Source of the DNA: an uncultured Eubacteriales bacterium
Lineage (GTDB): Bacteria; Bacillota; Clostridia; Christensenellales; DTU072
Assembly: GCA_949292905.1 (NCBI GenBank)
Contig: CASFAV010000009.1
Location: 1 to 64,000 of the forward strand
DNA length: 64,000 nucleotides
Direction of reading: 5' to 3'
Shown: in pieces, positions 17,946-26,480 of the stretch
How the letters are laid out: each line of letters starts with the position of its first letter
Numbering within the stretch: the first letter of the stretch is position 1
Notes under the pieces: generated by a model
The model's database searches: none
What the model saw: only the letters and a program-made list of their open reading frames with translations
What the model was told of the DNA's origin: nothing
Translations under genes and position numbers: made by a program

Positions 17946-19316
17946 ATGGTCCATACCTTTATTTACAAGCATAACGGTAAACCGTTGTATTTTCTGTGGG
18001 ATGTAGAAAGCGGCAGTTTGTTCAACGTGGACGATGTCGCTTTTTTATGCGCGCTCAACCGTTACGGCGAGCCCGACGAAGCCGGGCGCGCCGCTTACGA
18101 AGCGCTCGACGGGGAGCGCGTAGCCGAATGCGAAGCGGAGTTCGACGAACTTGAGAGAGAAGGCGCGCTGAACGCACCGCAGAAAATACGCGAGTTCAAG
18201 AAAAACGCAGGCGTCGTCAAGGCGTTGTGTCTGCATATCTGTCACGATTGCAATCTTCGGTGCGAATACTGTTTCGCGTCGGGCGGCACGTATAATACCG
18301 CGCGCGACTATATGAGCGCGGAAACGGCGAAAGCCTCGATAGATTTTCTTATCGCTTCGAGCGGGAATATCCGCAATCTCGAGGTCGATTTTTTCGGCGG
18401 CGAACCTTTGATGAACCTCGACGTGGTCAAGGAAACCGTAGAGTATGCTAAGGCGAGAGCCGCGGAGACGGATAAGCGCTTCAGCTTCACGATGACCACG
18501 AATTGTCTTCTGCTCAACAAAGCGAACGCAGAGTGGCTCAACGCCGAAATGGACAACGTGGTGCTGAGCATAGACGGAAGGGAATCCGTCCATAACGGCG
18601 TGCGTAAATCGGTGAGCGGGAAGGACTGCTTCGGCGTGATACTCGACAATGCAATCGCTTTCCGTAAGATACGCGGCGACAAGAAATATTACGTAAGAGG
18701 GACTTATACGGCTAAAAACAAGGATTTCTGCGCGGACGTGCTCGCTTTGAACGACAGGGGATTCGATCAGATATCCGTTGAGCCGGTAGTGCTTCCCGAC
18801 GACCATCCTCTCGCCCTTAAAATGAGCGATCTCGAGGAGCTCGAAGCGGAATACGACAAGCTCGGCGAAGCCTACATCGAACGCAGAAAGACCGGTAAGT
18901 GGTTCAATTTCTTCCATTTTATGATAGACCTCGAGCACGGTCCTTGCCTTAATAAGCGTCTCACCGGATGCGGGGCGGGTACCGATTATCTCGCCGTTTC
19001 GCCTACGGGCGACATATATCCCTGTCATCAGTTCGTGGGGGGCGACGACGCCTATCTGCTCGGAAACGTGCGCGACGGTGTCCTTCGCCGGGACGTGCGC
19101 GAACGCTTTGCCGGCTATACCGTTTTAAGCAAACCGCACTGCGCCGAATGTCCCGCCAAATATTATTGCGGAGGCGGTTGTACCGCTAACGCGCTTCATT
19201 TTACCGGTTCGCCGGACGGCTGCTACGAGCTCGGATGCGCGCTTCAGCGCAAACGCCTTGAGGTGAGCCTCGCGATTTGGTTTATAGAAAACGTAACGGG
19301 AAACAACGCCGACTGA
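17946..19316 (+). CDS. scfB: Radical-SAM/SPASM maturase of SCIFF
   Basis: Installs thioether crosslinks in the ScfA peptide. The 456-residue product has an N-terminal peptide-binding region (about 1-85), the radical-SAM cluster motif C102-x3-C106-x2-C109 (C-N-L-R-C-E-Y-C), the S-adenosylmethionine-binding F-F-G-G-E-P-L near 155-161, and a C-terminal SPASM region with C-A-E-C-P-A-K-Y-Y-C-G-G-G-C and further cysteines for two auxiliary clusters. It lies 46 bases after scfA. No strong ribosome site is seen just before the ATG. Confidence 0.95.
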   Translation: MVHTFIYKHNGKPLYFLWDVESGSLFNVDDVAFLCALNRYGEPDEAGRAAYEALDGERVAECEAEFDELEREGALNAPQKIREFKKNAGVVKALCLHICHDCNLRCEYCFASGGTYNTARDYMSAETAKASIDFLIASSGNIRNLEVDFFGGEPLMNLDVVKETVEYAKARAAETDKRFSFTMTTNCLLLNKANAEWLNAEMDNVVLSIDGRESVHNGVRKSVSGKDCFGVILDNAIAFRKIRGDKKYYVRGTYTAKNKDFCADVLALNDRGFDQISVEPVVLPDDHPLALKMSDLEELEAEYDKLGEAYIERRKTGKWFNFFHFMIDLEHGPCLNKRLTGCGAGTDYLAVSPTGDIYPCHQFVGGDDAYLLGNVRDGVLRRDVRERFAGYTVLSKPHCAECPAKYYCGGGCTANALHFTGSPDGCYELGCALQRKRLEVSLAIWFIENVTGNNAD

Positions 19317-19330
19317 GCCTCGGCGTTGTT
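19302..19330 (+). terminator. Terminator of scfAB
   Basis: AACAACGCCGA (19302-19312) pairs with TCGGCGTTGTT (19320-19330); the stem overlaps the scfB stop codon and is followed by T-rich sequence. Confidence 0.75.
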
Positions 19331-19380
19331 TGTTGTACGTTTCCTTTTTCGTTATTTATATTTTAATTATTAAAAGATAA

Positions 19381-19409
19381 TTGACTTGCCAACAATTAAA
19401 CTATATAAT
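19381..19409 (+). promoter_or_regulatory. Sigma-A promoter of secDF
   Basis: TTGACT (19381-19386), 17-base spacer, TATAAT (19404-19409), 30 bases before the secD GTG. Confidence 0.8.
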
Positions 19410-19438
19410 ATTTAGGAATAACGTATGGAGGCATACTT

Positions 19439-20785
19439 GTGAGTAAGAAAAAATCGATTGTCATTGCCGTGATACTCGCGATAGTATTTATCGGCTTGGC
19501 ACTTCTGATATTTCCTTTGAACGGCGAGGACAGCTTCGCTATCGGCAACACCAATTACGATTTCCATTGGGTCGCCGGTACTATCAAGCTCGGACTCGAT
19601 CTCGAAGGCGGTATGTATGTGGTTTATGCTATGGACCTCGACGGCATAGATACGGCGGACCGGGACTCGGCGATAGAAGGTACCATCAGCAATCTCGAAG
19701 CGTTGCTTTTCTCTAAAGGTTATACCGAAGCTACCGTCACGCGCCAGGGTACCGACAAGATCCGCGTGGAGATACCTTCCGTAGAAGACACGGAAACGCT
19801 TATGAACCTTATCGGCGAACCCGCCACCCTCGAATTCAAAGACGAAGACGGCAACGTCCTTATTGAAGGCGGCAAGCATCTCGAAGACGCTTCCGCGGTA
19901 CTGTACGAAGGCACTTATGCCATAAGTCTTACTTTCAATGCGGAAGGCACTACGGCTTTTGCCACCGCTACGGCGAACAACCTCAACAAGACCATAGGCA
20001 TATATATCAACGGCGAAGAGATAATGGCGCCGACTGTCAATGCGACCATTACCGACGGTAACGCCGTTATAACCGGTAATTACACTCAGGCGCAGGCTAA
20101 CGAACTCGCTATCAAACTTAAGGCAGGTACTTTCGCTGTGCCGCTAAGCCCCGACGAAACAGCTACCATAAGCCCCACGCTCGGGCAGGACGCTTTGAAA
20201 GCGGGTATCATGGCGGGCATCATCGGGCTTGCGATAGTTATCCTGTTCATGCTCGTTATCTATCGCGGAATGGGCGTTCTCGCTTCGCTTGCTCTTCTTA
20301 TTTACTGCGTGCTCCTCATATATGCGCTCGCGCTCGTGCCGTGGGTACAGCTCACGCTTCCCAGTATCGCGGGTATCATATTGAGCATAGGTATGGCGGT
20401 CGACGCTAACGTTATAATTTTCGAACGTATCAAAGACGAACGCAAGCTTTTCGGTAAACCCATACGTTCCTGCGTTCAGATAGGCTTCAAGAAGGCGTTG
20501 AGCGCCATTCTCGACGCGAACGTCACCACGATAATCGGCTCGATCATCATGATCATACTCGGAGCGTCCACGATCAAGAGCTTCGCCATAACGTTGCTCA
20601 TAGGTATACTGCTGTCGATGTTCACCGCGATAATAGTGACGAGATTGCTTTTCAATATTTCGCTCTCGTTCAATGAAGATTCCGACGTATATTACTCGCT
20701 TAAACTCAAGAAGAGCGACGACGACAAGAAAAGCGCCGATAACCTGAACCTCGGCAAAGCCGGAACGGCAGGGGAGGTGGAATAA
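19439..20785 (+). CDS. secD: Protein translocase subunit SecD
   Basis: Membrane component that helps pull secreted proteins out of SecYEG using the proton gradient. The 448 residues have an N-terminal helix, D-L-E-G-G near 55, an extracellular P1 domain (about 60-255) and six C-terminal helices with G-M-A-V-D-A-N-V-I-I-F-E-R, the RND-type conserved Asp. GTG start with GGAGG seven bases upstream. secF follows after one base; secD and secF are separate rather than fused. Confidence 0.94.
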   Translation: MSKKKSIVIAVILAIVFIGLALLIFPLNGEDSFAIGNTNYDFHWVAGTIKLGLDLEGGMYVVYAMDLDGIDTADRDSAIEGTISNLEALLFSKGYTEATVTRQGTDKIRVEIPSVEDTETLMNLIGEPATLEFKDEDGNVLIEGGKHLEDASAVLYEGTYAISLTFNAEGTTAFATATANNLNKTIGIYINGEEIMAPTVNATITDGNAVITGNYTQAQANELAIKLKAGTFAVPLSPDETATISPTLGQDALKAGIMAGIIGLAIVILFMLVIYRGMGVLASLALLIYCVLLIYALALVPWVQLTLPSIAGIILSIGMAVDANVIIFERIKDERKLFGKPIRSCVQIGFKKALSAILDANVTTIIGSIIMIILGASTIKSFAITLLIGILLSMFTAIIVTRLLFNISLSFNEDSDVYYSLKLKKSDDDKKSADNLNLGKAGTAGEVE

Positions 20786-20786
20786 T

Positions 20787-21866
20787 ATGAAAGATTCCAA
20801 AGCTCTCGCAAAGATCAAATTGTCCTTACAGAGACTGCCTATTTCGAAGAATACCTATTACTGGTTCATTCTTCCCGCGGTGATCATATTTATCGCACTC
20901 GTGTGCGGCTCGGTCTATACCGGCAACAACCAGTATGACGGATTTGCCAACGTAGGCATAGATTTCAAAGGCGGCACGGTGCTCACGGTACAGATGGACG
21001 GCGCGGAAATGCTCGGCGCCAACCGCAAGGCCAATCTCGAACTCATCACCGAGGTCGTGGAACGTAACGGCGCGCTGGTGTCCTCCGATCAGGATTCGGG
21101 CTCGAATACTCTCATCGTGCGCTACCCCAACTCCATCGAAGTCGACGGTATCCGCTCCGACTATAACAGCGCGGAACGCACCGAAGAGATGATCGCCATC
21201 AACCGTAAGATTGCGGATGAAGTCGTCAGCGCTTTCAAAGCGAAGTACGGCGATTCCGTCGAAGTCAAAGCCAACCCAGAGATGATCAACGCCACGGCAA
21301 GCGAAAACCTTATCCAGAAGGCGTTGCTGTCGGTAGGTATCGCGATGCTTCTCATGCTCATCTACATCGCGTTCAGATTCGACTTCTTCAGCGGACTGGC
21401 GGCGCTGTGCGCACAGTTTCACGACGTGCTCATCATGCTTTCGCTGGTCATAATTTTCCGCATACAGATCAACAGTTCGCTTATAGCGGGTATTATAACG
21501 ATCGTCGCGTATTCCATCAATAACACGATAGTCATATTCGACCGCGTGCGCGAGAATATGGCTCCTTACAAACATAAGGATAAATCAAAACTAGATTTCG
21601 GTTATATCATCGATACTTCGGTCACAGAATCGTTGACCCGTGCGTTGTTCACGAGCTTCACGACGTTGATTACGATAATAGTGCTTGCCGCGTGGGGCGT
21701 GCAGTCGCTTACCGATTTCGCGTTGCCGATCATATTCGGTATCCTCGCAGGCTTGTATTCGTCGATATTCGTTGCTCCGAGCATCTGGGGACTTATGATG
21801 AACGCCAGGCGCAACAAACAGCGTAAAGCCAGGAAAGCCGCGGCGGTGAGAGGCAGACGCAGATAA
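20787..21866 (+). CDS. secF: Protein translocase subunit SecF
   Basis: Partner of SecD, 359 residues. It has an N-terminal helix (about 23-45), G-I-D-F-K-G-G-T near 60, a soluble loop, and five C-terminal helices with S-I-N-N-T-I-V-I-F-D-R-V-R-E. The periplasmic-type loop (about 75-185) is longer than in compact SecF proteins. The basic C-terminus R-R-N-K-Q-R-K-A-R-K is cytoplasmic. RBS GGGGAGG. Confidence 0.94.
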   Translation: MKDSKALAKIKLSLQRLPISKNTYYWFILPAVIIFIALVCGSVYTGNNQYDGFANVGIDFKGGTVLTVQMDGAEMLGANRKANLELITEVVERNGALVSSDQDSGSNTLIVRYPNSIEVDGIRSDYNSAERTEEMIAINRKIADEVVSAFKAKYGDSVEVKANPEMINATASENLIQKALLSVGIAMLLMLIYIAFRFDFFSGLAALCAQFHDVLIMLSLVIIFRIQINSSLIAGIITIVAYSINNTIVIFDRVRENMAPYKHKDKSKLDFGYIIDTSVTESLTRALFTSFTTLITIIVLAAWGVQSLTDFALPIIFGILAGLYSSIFVAPSIWGLMMNARRNKQRKARKAAAVRGRRR

Positions 21867-21879
21867 TTACGGAAAGTCG

Positions 21880-21905
21880 AAAAGAGCTCTTAAAGGGCTC
21901 TTTTT
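21880..21905 (+). terminator. Terminator of secDF
   Basis: AAAAGAGC (21880-21887) pairs with GCTCTTTT (21897-21904) followed by T. It ends only 19 bases before the recJ start codon. Confidence 0.8.
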
Positions 21906-21923
21906 GCATATATACAAACGGTT

Positions 21924-24218
21924 ATGGCAGACAGAACGAAACAAATGTTGATAGCCGATATAGCGGCGAAAACGGGGCTTCCCAAGATACTTGCGGAGCT
22001 CGTCGTCGCGCGCGGTTACGACACCGCCGAAAAAGCGGCTGCCTTCCTTAAGCCCGATCCTACGGCGTTGTCCTCTCCGTATTCTCTCAAAGGCACGGAA
22101 GAGGCTGTCGAACTTATCGGAAAACATTCGTCTGCCGGCAAAATACTCGTTTTCGGCGATTACGATTGCGACGGCATAGGCGCAAGCGCGATACTGAGCA
22201 TCGCGCTCCGCGAGCACGGCGCAGACGCCGAAGTTTTCATACCCACAAGGACGGAAGACGGTTACGGGTTGTCGGAATACGCGCTGAAGCGCGCTTACGA
22301 GAAATATAAACCGACCCTGCTGGTGACCGTGGATTGCGGCATAGGTTCGATAGAAGAAATCAAACTCGCGCACACGCTCGGTATGGAAACGGTAGTTACC
22401 GATCATCACGAACCGATGGAAGTATTGCCGGATTCGGTGATAATCAATCCGAAGACCCAGACCGACGCGGAAGAGCTGTGCGGCGCGGGAGTAGCTTTCA
22501 TGCTCGTCAGAGCATTGTACGGCGACGAATACGCGATGCGTTTCATAGACATATGCGCCGTATCCACCATAGCGGATCTCGTACCGCTTACCGGCGACAA
22601 CAGGATAATCGCCGCTTGCGGACTGAAAGCGTTGAGTTCGGGGAAAGTCCGCTACGGGCTTAAAGCTTTGCTGGAGATAGCCGGGCACAAGCGCGGATTC
22701 CCCGTTAAATCAGGTGACGTCGCTTTCAAGCTGGCGCCTCGTCTGAACGCTTCCGGACGGCTGAGCACCGCAGAGAAATCTTATCGTCTTCTCACTACGG
22801 AAGACAAAGCCACCGTGGATATGCTTGCCGCCGAACTTGACCGCGAAAACAAGGAGCGTCAGGATCTTTGCAATAAGACGATAGCCGAAGCCCGCCGTAT
22901 GCTCCTCGATTACGATCTTACGCATAACCGTATAATCGTATTACATAACGAAGGCTGGGAAGGCGGAGTAGTGGGTATCGCCGCCGCAAAGATAGCGGAA
23001 GAATTCTCTCGTCCGACGGTGCTTTTCGTAACGCAGAACGACGTTCTGAAAGGCTCTTGCCGCAGCATAAAAGGCGTGAACATTTACGAAGTGCTCTCGG
23101 CGGCGAAAGATGCGGTAATACAATTCGGCGGGCACACGATGGCGGCAGGACTGAGCGTCAGACCTGAAGAGCTCGAGAGATTTACCGCCATAGCCAACGC
23201 ATATATCAGAGCTACGTATCCGGACGAGTATTTTCTGCCGTCATACGACTACGACGCGGAACTCGCGGTAAGCGATCTTACTACCGATTTTGCGTCCAAG
23301 CTCGAACTTTTGGAGCCTTTCGGGATGGGCAATCCGCGTCCTGTATTCAAGACCGCCTTCCGCAGGATGCTTTTCGAGAGGATCAAGACGCACACGCACA
23401 TCAAAAGCAAGCTCAACGCCGTAAGCGAACTCGTAGCTTTCAACGAGCTGGACAATAAAGAGATACTCAATTCTCCGATGCTCAAAAACGTATTTTATAC
23501 GGTAGACAAAGAAGAATTCAGAGGCAGAGAAACTTTGAGATGCGTGTATCGGGGTATGCAGATAGTTGAGGCGGTGCCGCCGGACGCGGAGATCATCGCG
23601 CGCGCCGCCGCGGCGTTTATCCCGAAGCGCGATCTGAAGCGCGTGTCGCGCGCATATTGCGGCTACGACGAAACTTTCGGCAGGTTGCTTATAGCTTTCA
23701 CGCCGGAGACTTTTGCCGAACTGAGGCGCGAATATCCCGCTTATCTGGTCGCGACCGGACAGCTTGTCGGCGACAATCCGTACAATACGATATTGATCGC
23801 GCCCGCGCGCGACAACTTCTACGGGTATTATTCTGTGATAGAGGTGTACGATTCGCCGCCGGCGGCTTTCGTAAGCGATCTCAAAGCCGAATATTCCGCA
23901 GAGATAATCGTCCACAACAACGCGCCCGAATACGCTTCCGAATCGATGCCGCTCGACAGAGACAAATTGCTCGGATTGTTCAGCTTTATCAAGGCTTACG
24001 CCAAGGACAGGAACTTCACGAATATCCACGACGTGTATTATACGTTGAGCCTTAAAGGATATTCGGCGGCTTTCCCCGTTTTCGAAACCGGATATTGCAT
24101 ACTGACCGAAATAGGGGTTATATTTATCGACAAAGATAATTATCTGCGCGTCAATGCGGGTAAAAAGGATCTTTCGGAGTCGAAAATACTCAAACTTATC
24201 CATAACGCCAAACGGTAA
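21924..24218 (+). CDS. recJ: Single-stranded-DNA exonuclease RecJ
   Basis: 5'-3' ssDNA exonuclease of recombination and repair. The 764-residue protein has the DHH-family metal motifs D79-Y-D-C-D83-G, V-D137-C-G and D160-H-H162, then a DHHA1 domain with G-G-H-x-M-A-A-G-L and an OB-type region. A long C-terminal extension (about 560-764) is typical of Bacillota RecJ. No Shine-Dalgarno site precedes the ATG; a TATACA box ends seven bases before it, just after the secF terminator, so the transcript may be leaderless, though no good -35 is seen. Confidence 0.92.
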   Translation: MADRTKQMLIADIAAKTGLPKILAELVVARGYDTAEKAAAFLKPDPTALSSPYSLKGTEEAVELIGKHSSAGKILVFGDYDCDGIGASAILSIALREHGADAEVFIPTRTEDGYGLSEYALKRAYEKYKPTLLVTVDCGIGSIEEIKLAHTLGMETVVTDHHEPMEVLPDSVIINPKTQTDAEELCGAGVAFMLVRALYGDEYAMRFIDICAVSTIADLVPLTGDNRIIAACGLKALSSGKVRYGLKALLEIAGHKRGFPVKSGDVAFKLAPRLNASGRLSTAEKSYRLLTTEDKATVDMLAAELDRENKERQDLCNKTIAEARRMLLDYDLTHNRIIVLHNEGWEGGVVGIAAAKIAEEFSRPTVLFVTQNDVLKGSCRSIKGVNIYEVLSAAKDAVIQFGGHTMAAGLSVRPEELERFTAIANAYIRATYPDEYFLPSYDYDAELAVSDLTTDFASKLELLEPFGMGNPRPVFKTAFRRMLFERIKTHTHIKSKLNAVSELVAFNELDNKEILNSPMLKNVFYTVDKEEFRGRETLRCVYRGMQIVEAVPPDAEIIARAAAAFIPKRDLKRVSRAYCGYDETFGRLLIAFTPETFAELRREYPAYLVATGQLVGDNPYNTILIAPARDNFYGYYSVIEVYDSPPAAFVSDLKAEYSAEIIVHNNAPEYASESMPLDRDKLLGLFSFIKAYAKDRNFTNIHDVYYTLSLKGYSAAFPVFETGYCILTEIGVIFIDKDNYLRVNAGKKDLSESKILKLIHNAKR

Positions 24219-24224
24219 AAAGCT

Positions 24225-26399
24225 ATGTTTACGAGGGAACAGGAATTCATTAAAAAATGCAAAGGCATATATTCCTATGAGGATTGTCAGCAGATAGAGT
24301 ACGCTCTCGACTTCGCCTCCGAATGTCATAAGGGGCAGGTGCGCGAATCGGGCGAGCCTTATATTACGCACCCTATAGCCACGGCGGAGACTCTTATCGA
24401 TCTCGGAATGGATCCTGCATGTATCTGTGCGGCGCTTTTACACGATGTGGTGGAAGACACCGCCTGCGACGAAGCGACGCTCAAGAAAAAATTCGGTGAG
24501 GAAATATATACCCTCGTCGAAGCCGTTACCAAACTATCCAAACTCAAATCCAAATTCAGCTCGCGGGTCGAAGAACAAGCGGAAAATCTCAGGAAGCTGT
24601 TTTTCGCGATATCGCTCGATCTGAGAGTATTATTCATAAAACTTGCAGATCGGCTACACAATATGCGCACTTTGGACGCCTTAAAGCCGGAAAAGCAGCT
24701 TAGGATAGCTCGCGAAACTTTGGATATATACGCTCCCATGGCGGCAAGACTCGGTATATCGGGAATCAAATGCGAGCTCGAAGACCTGTCGATGAAATAT
24801 CTTTATCCGGAGGAATACAAGTATCTTTCCGAGCAACTCGACGCCAAGCGCGGGGAACGTATGCTTCAAGTGACGCGGATAGCCACCGAGATAGAGAAAG
24901 AGCTTGAGAAAGTCGGCATAAAAGCGGAGATCAAAGGCAGACCTAAACATTTTTATTCTATATACAAGAAAATGGTCAATCAGCAAAAGACGCTGGACCA
25001 GATCTACGATCTCATCGCGGTACGCGTTATAGTCGACGACGTCAAGGAATGTTATACCGTACTCGGTACGATACATTCGATGTGGAAGCCCGTACCCGGA
25101 AGGTTCAAAGACTACATCGCCATGCCGAAACCCAATCTGTACCAATCGTTGCACACGACGGTAGTAAGCAATTTCGGTCAGATATTCGAGATACAGATAC
25201 GTACGCAGGAGATGAACCGTATCGCCGAATACGGTATCGCGGCGCACTGGAAATACAAGGAAGGCAGAGTGGACGGCAGCGAGACCGAGATAGACAAGAG
25301 GCTTTCCTGGGTGCGCGAAGTGATGGAAGCGGAAGAGGACATCAAAGACAGTCAGGAATATCTCAAGACGCTCAAATTGAACATAGTAAGCAACGAGATC
25401 TACGTGTTTTCGCCCAAAGGCGAAGTTTTCGATCTCCCCGTCGGAGCTACCGCGGTGGATTTTGCTTACAAGGTGCATACGGCTGTTGGCAATAAGTGTA
25501 TCGGGGCGCGCGTCAACAATAAGATGGTACCGCTCAATACGGCGCTCAATACGGGTGACGTGGTAGAGATAATAACCTCGAACGCGAGCAAAGGTCCTTC
25601 GCGCGACTGGCTCAAATTCGTCGTTACTTCGCAGGCAAAAAGCAAGATCCGCAACTTTTTCAAAAAAGACATGGTTGCGGAAAACATCAAAACGGGCAAA
25701 GACATGCTCGAGCGCGAAGCCAAACGCAGGGGATACCAGCTCGGCGATCTAATGAGCAATCAATCGGCGGTGGAGGAGCTTTTCAAGCGTTACTCGCTCA
25801 CTTCCGCCGACGACATGTACGCTTCGGTAGGATGCGGAGCGTTGGGCACCAATCAGATATTGCTGAAGCTCATCGACCGCCACAACAAGCAGCAGGCGAT
25901 GATCAAAAAAGCCGCCGGAGAGAGCGAATCCGCGGCAAGGACGGAAACCAATGCCAAGCCGCGTTCCGCAAGCGGAATAATAGTGGAAGGCTACGGCGAT
26001 TTTCTCGTCAAGCTCGCCAAATGTTGCAATCCCGTGCCGGGCGACAGCATAGTAGGCTATGCGATGCGCGGAGCGGGGGTATCAATACACAGGACGGATT
26101 GCCCGAATATACGCAATATGGAAGCGGAGCGCCTCATGGAGGCTCATTGGGCGAATACCGATAATTCCGTATTCATAGCGAAACTTCACATAGAATGTAT
26201 CGATCGTACGGGAGTGGTCAATACGATCTTACCGCTGCTCGCGAATCAGGGCATCTCGATCAAAGCCATGGAATTACACGTTCAGAAAGGAGTCGCGCTC
26301 ATTTCCATAGCGTTGGAGATAAAGTCCATCGACGAATTGGAATTCATCATCAAAAAATTGCAGTCGCTCCCCGATATCATCTCGGTGAAACGTATGTAG
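24225..26399 (+). CDS. relA: Bifunctional (p)ppGpp synthetase/hydrolase
   Basis: Makes and degrades the starvation alarmone (p)ppGpp. The 724 residues show an HD hydrolase domain (L-L-H73-D74-V-V-E-D), a synthetase domain with the G-loop region F-K-D-Y-I-A-M-P-K-P-N-x-Y-Q-S-L-H-T-T, a TGS domain (V-F-S-P-K-G-E-V-F-D-L-P-x-G-A-T), a cysteine-containing zinc-finger-like segment (K-C-C-N-P-V-P-G-D) and a C-terminal ACT domain. Both catalytic domains look intact, so it is a Rel-type long RSH. It starts 6 bases after recJ. Confidence 0.93.
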   Translation: MFTREQEFIKKCKGIYSYEDCQQIEYALDFASECHKGQVRESGEPYITHPIATAETLIDLGMDPACICAALLHDVVEDTACDEATLKKKFGEEIYTLVEAVTKLSKLKSKFSSRVEEQAENLRKLFFAISLDLRVLFIKLADRLHNMRTLDALKPEKQLRIARETLDIYAPMAARLGISGIKCELEDLSMKYLYPEEYKYLSEQLDAKRGERMLQVTRIATEIEKELEKVGIKAEIKGRPKHFYSIYKKMVNQQKTLDQIYDLIAVRVIVDDVKECYTVLGTIHSMWKPVPGRFKDYIAMPKPNLYQSLHTTVVSNFGQIFEIQIRTQEMNRIAEYGIAAHWKYKEGRVDGSETEIDKRLSWVREVMEAEEDIKDSQEYLKTLKLNIVSNEIYVFSPKGEVFDLPVGATAVDFAYKVHTAVGNKCIGARVNNKMVPLNTALNTGDVVEIITSNASKGPSRDWLKFVVTSQAKSKIRNFFKKDMVAENIKTGKDMLEREAKRRGYQLGDLMSNQSAVEELFKRYSLTSADDMYASVGCGALGTNQILLKLIDRHNKQQAMIKKAAGESESAARTETNAKPRSASGIIVEGYGDFLVKLAKCCNPVPGDSIVGYAMRGAGVSIHRTDCPNIRNMEAERLMEAHWANTDNSVFIAKLHIECIDRTGVVNTILPLLANQGISIKAMELHVQKGVALISIALEIKSIDELEFIIKKLQSLPDIISVKRM

Positions 26400-26427
26400 T
26401 AAAAGCAAAGCCGCTTCCTTCGTACGA

Positions 26428-26453
26428 AAAAAAGACCGCGCGAGCGGTCTTTT
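26428..26453. terminator. Bidirectional terminator between relA and the P-type ATPase
   Basis: GACCGC (26434-26439) pairs with GCGGTC (26444-26449) around GCGA, with A-run before and T-run after. Confidence 0.85.
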
Positions 26454-26480
26454 CTATTGAATGGGGATTGATAGCCGAGA

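Noticed and set aside
23241..24371. 376-codon minus-strand open frame
   Set aside because: Antisense to recJ and relA; composition is Arg/Tyr/Phe-rich as expected for a shadow frame.
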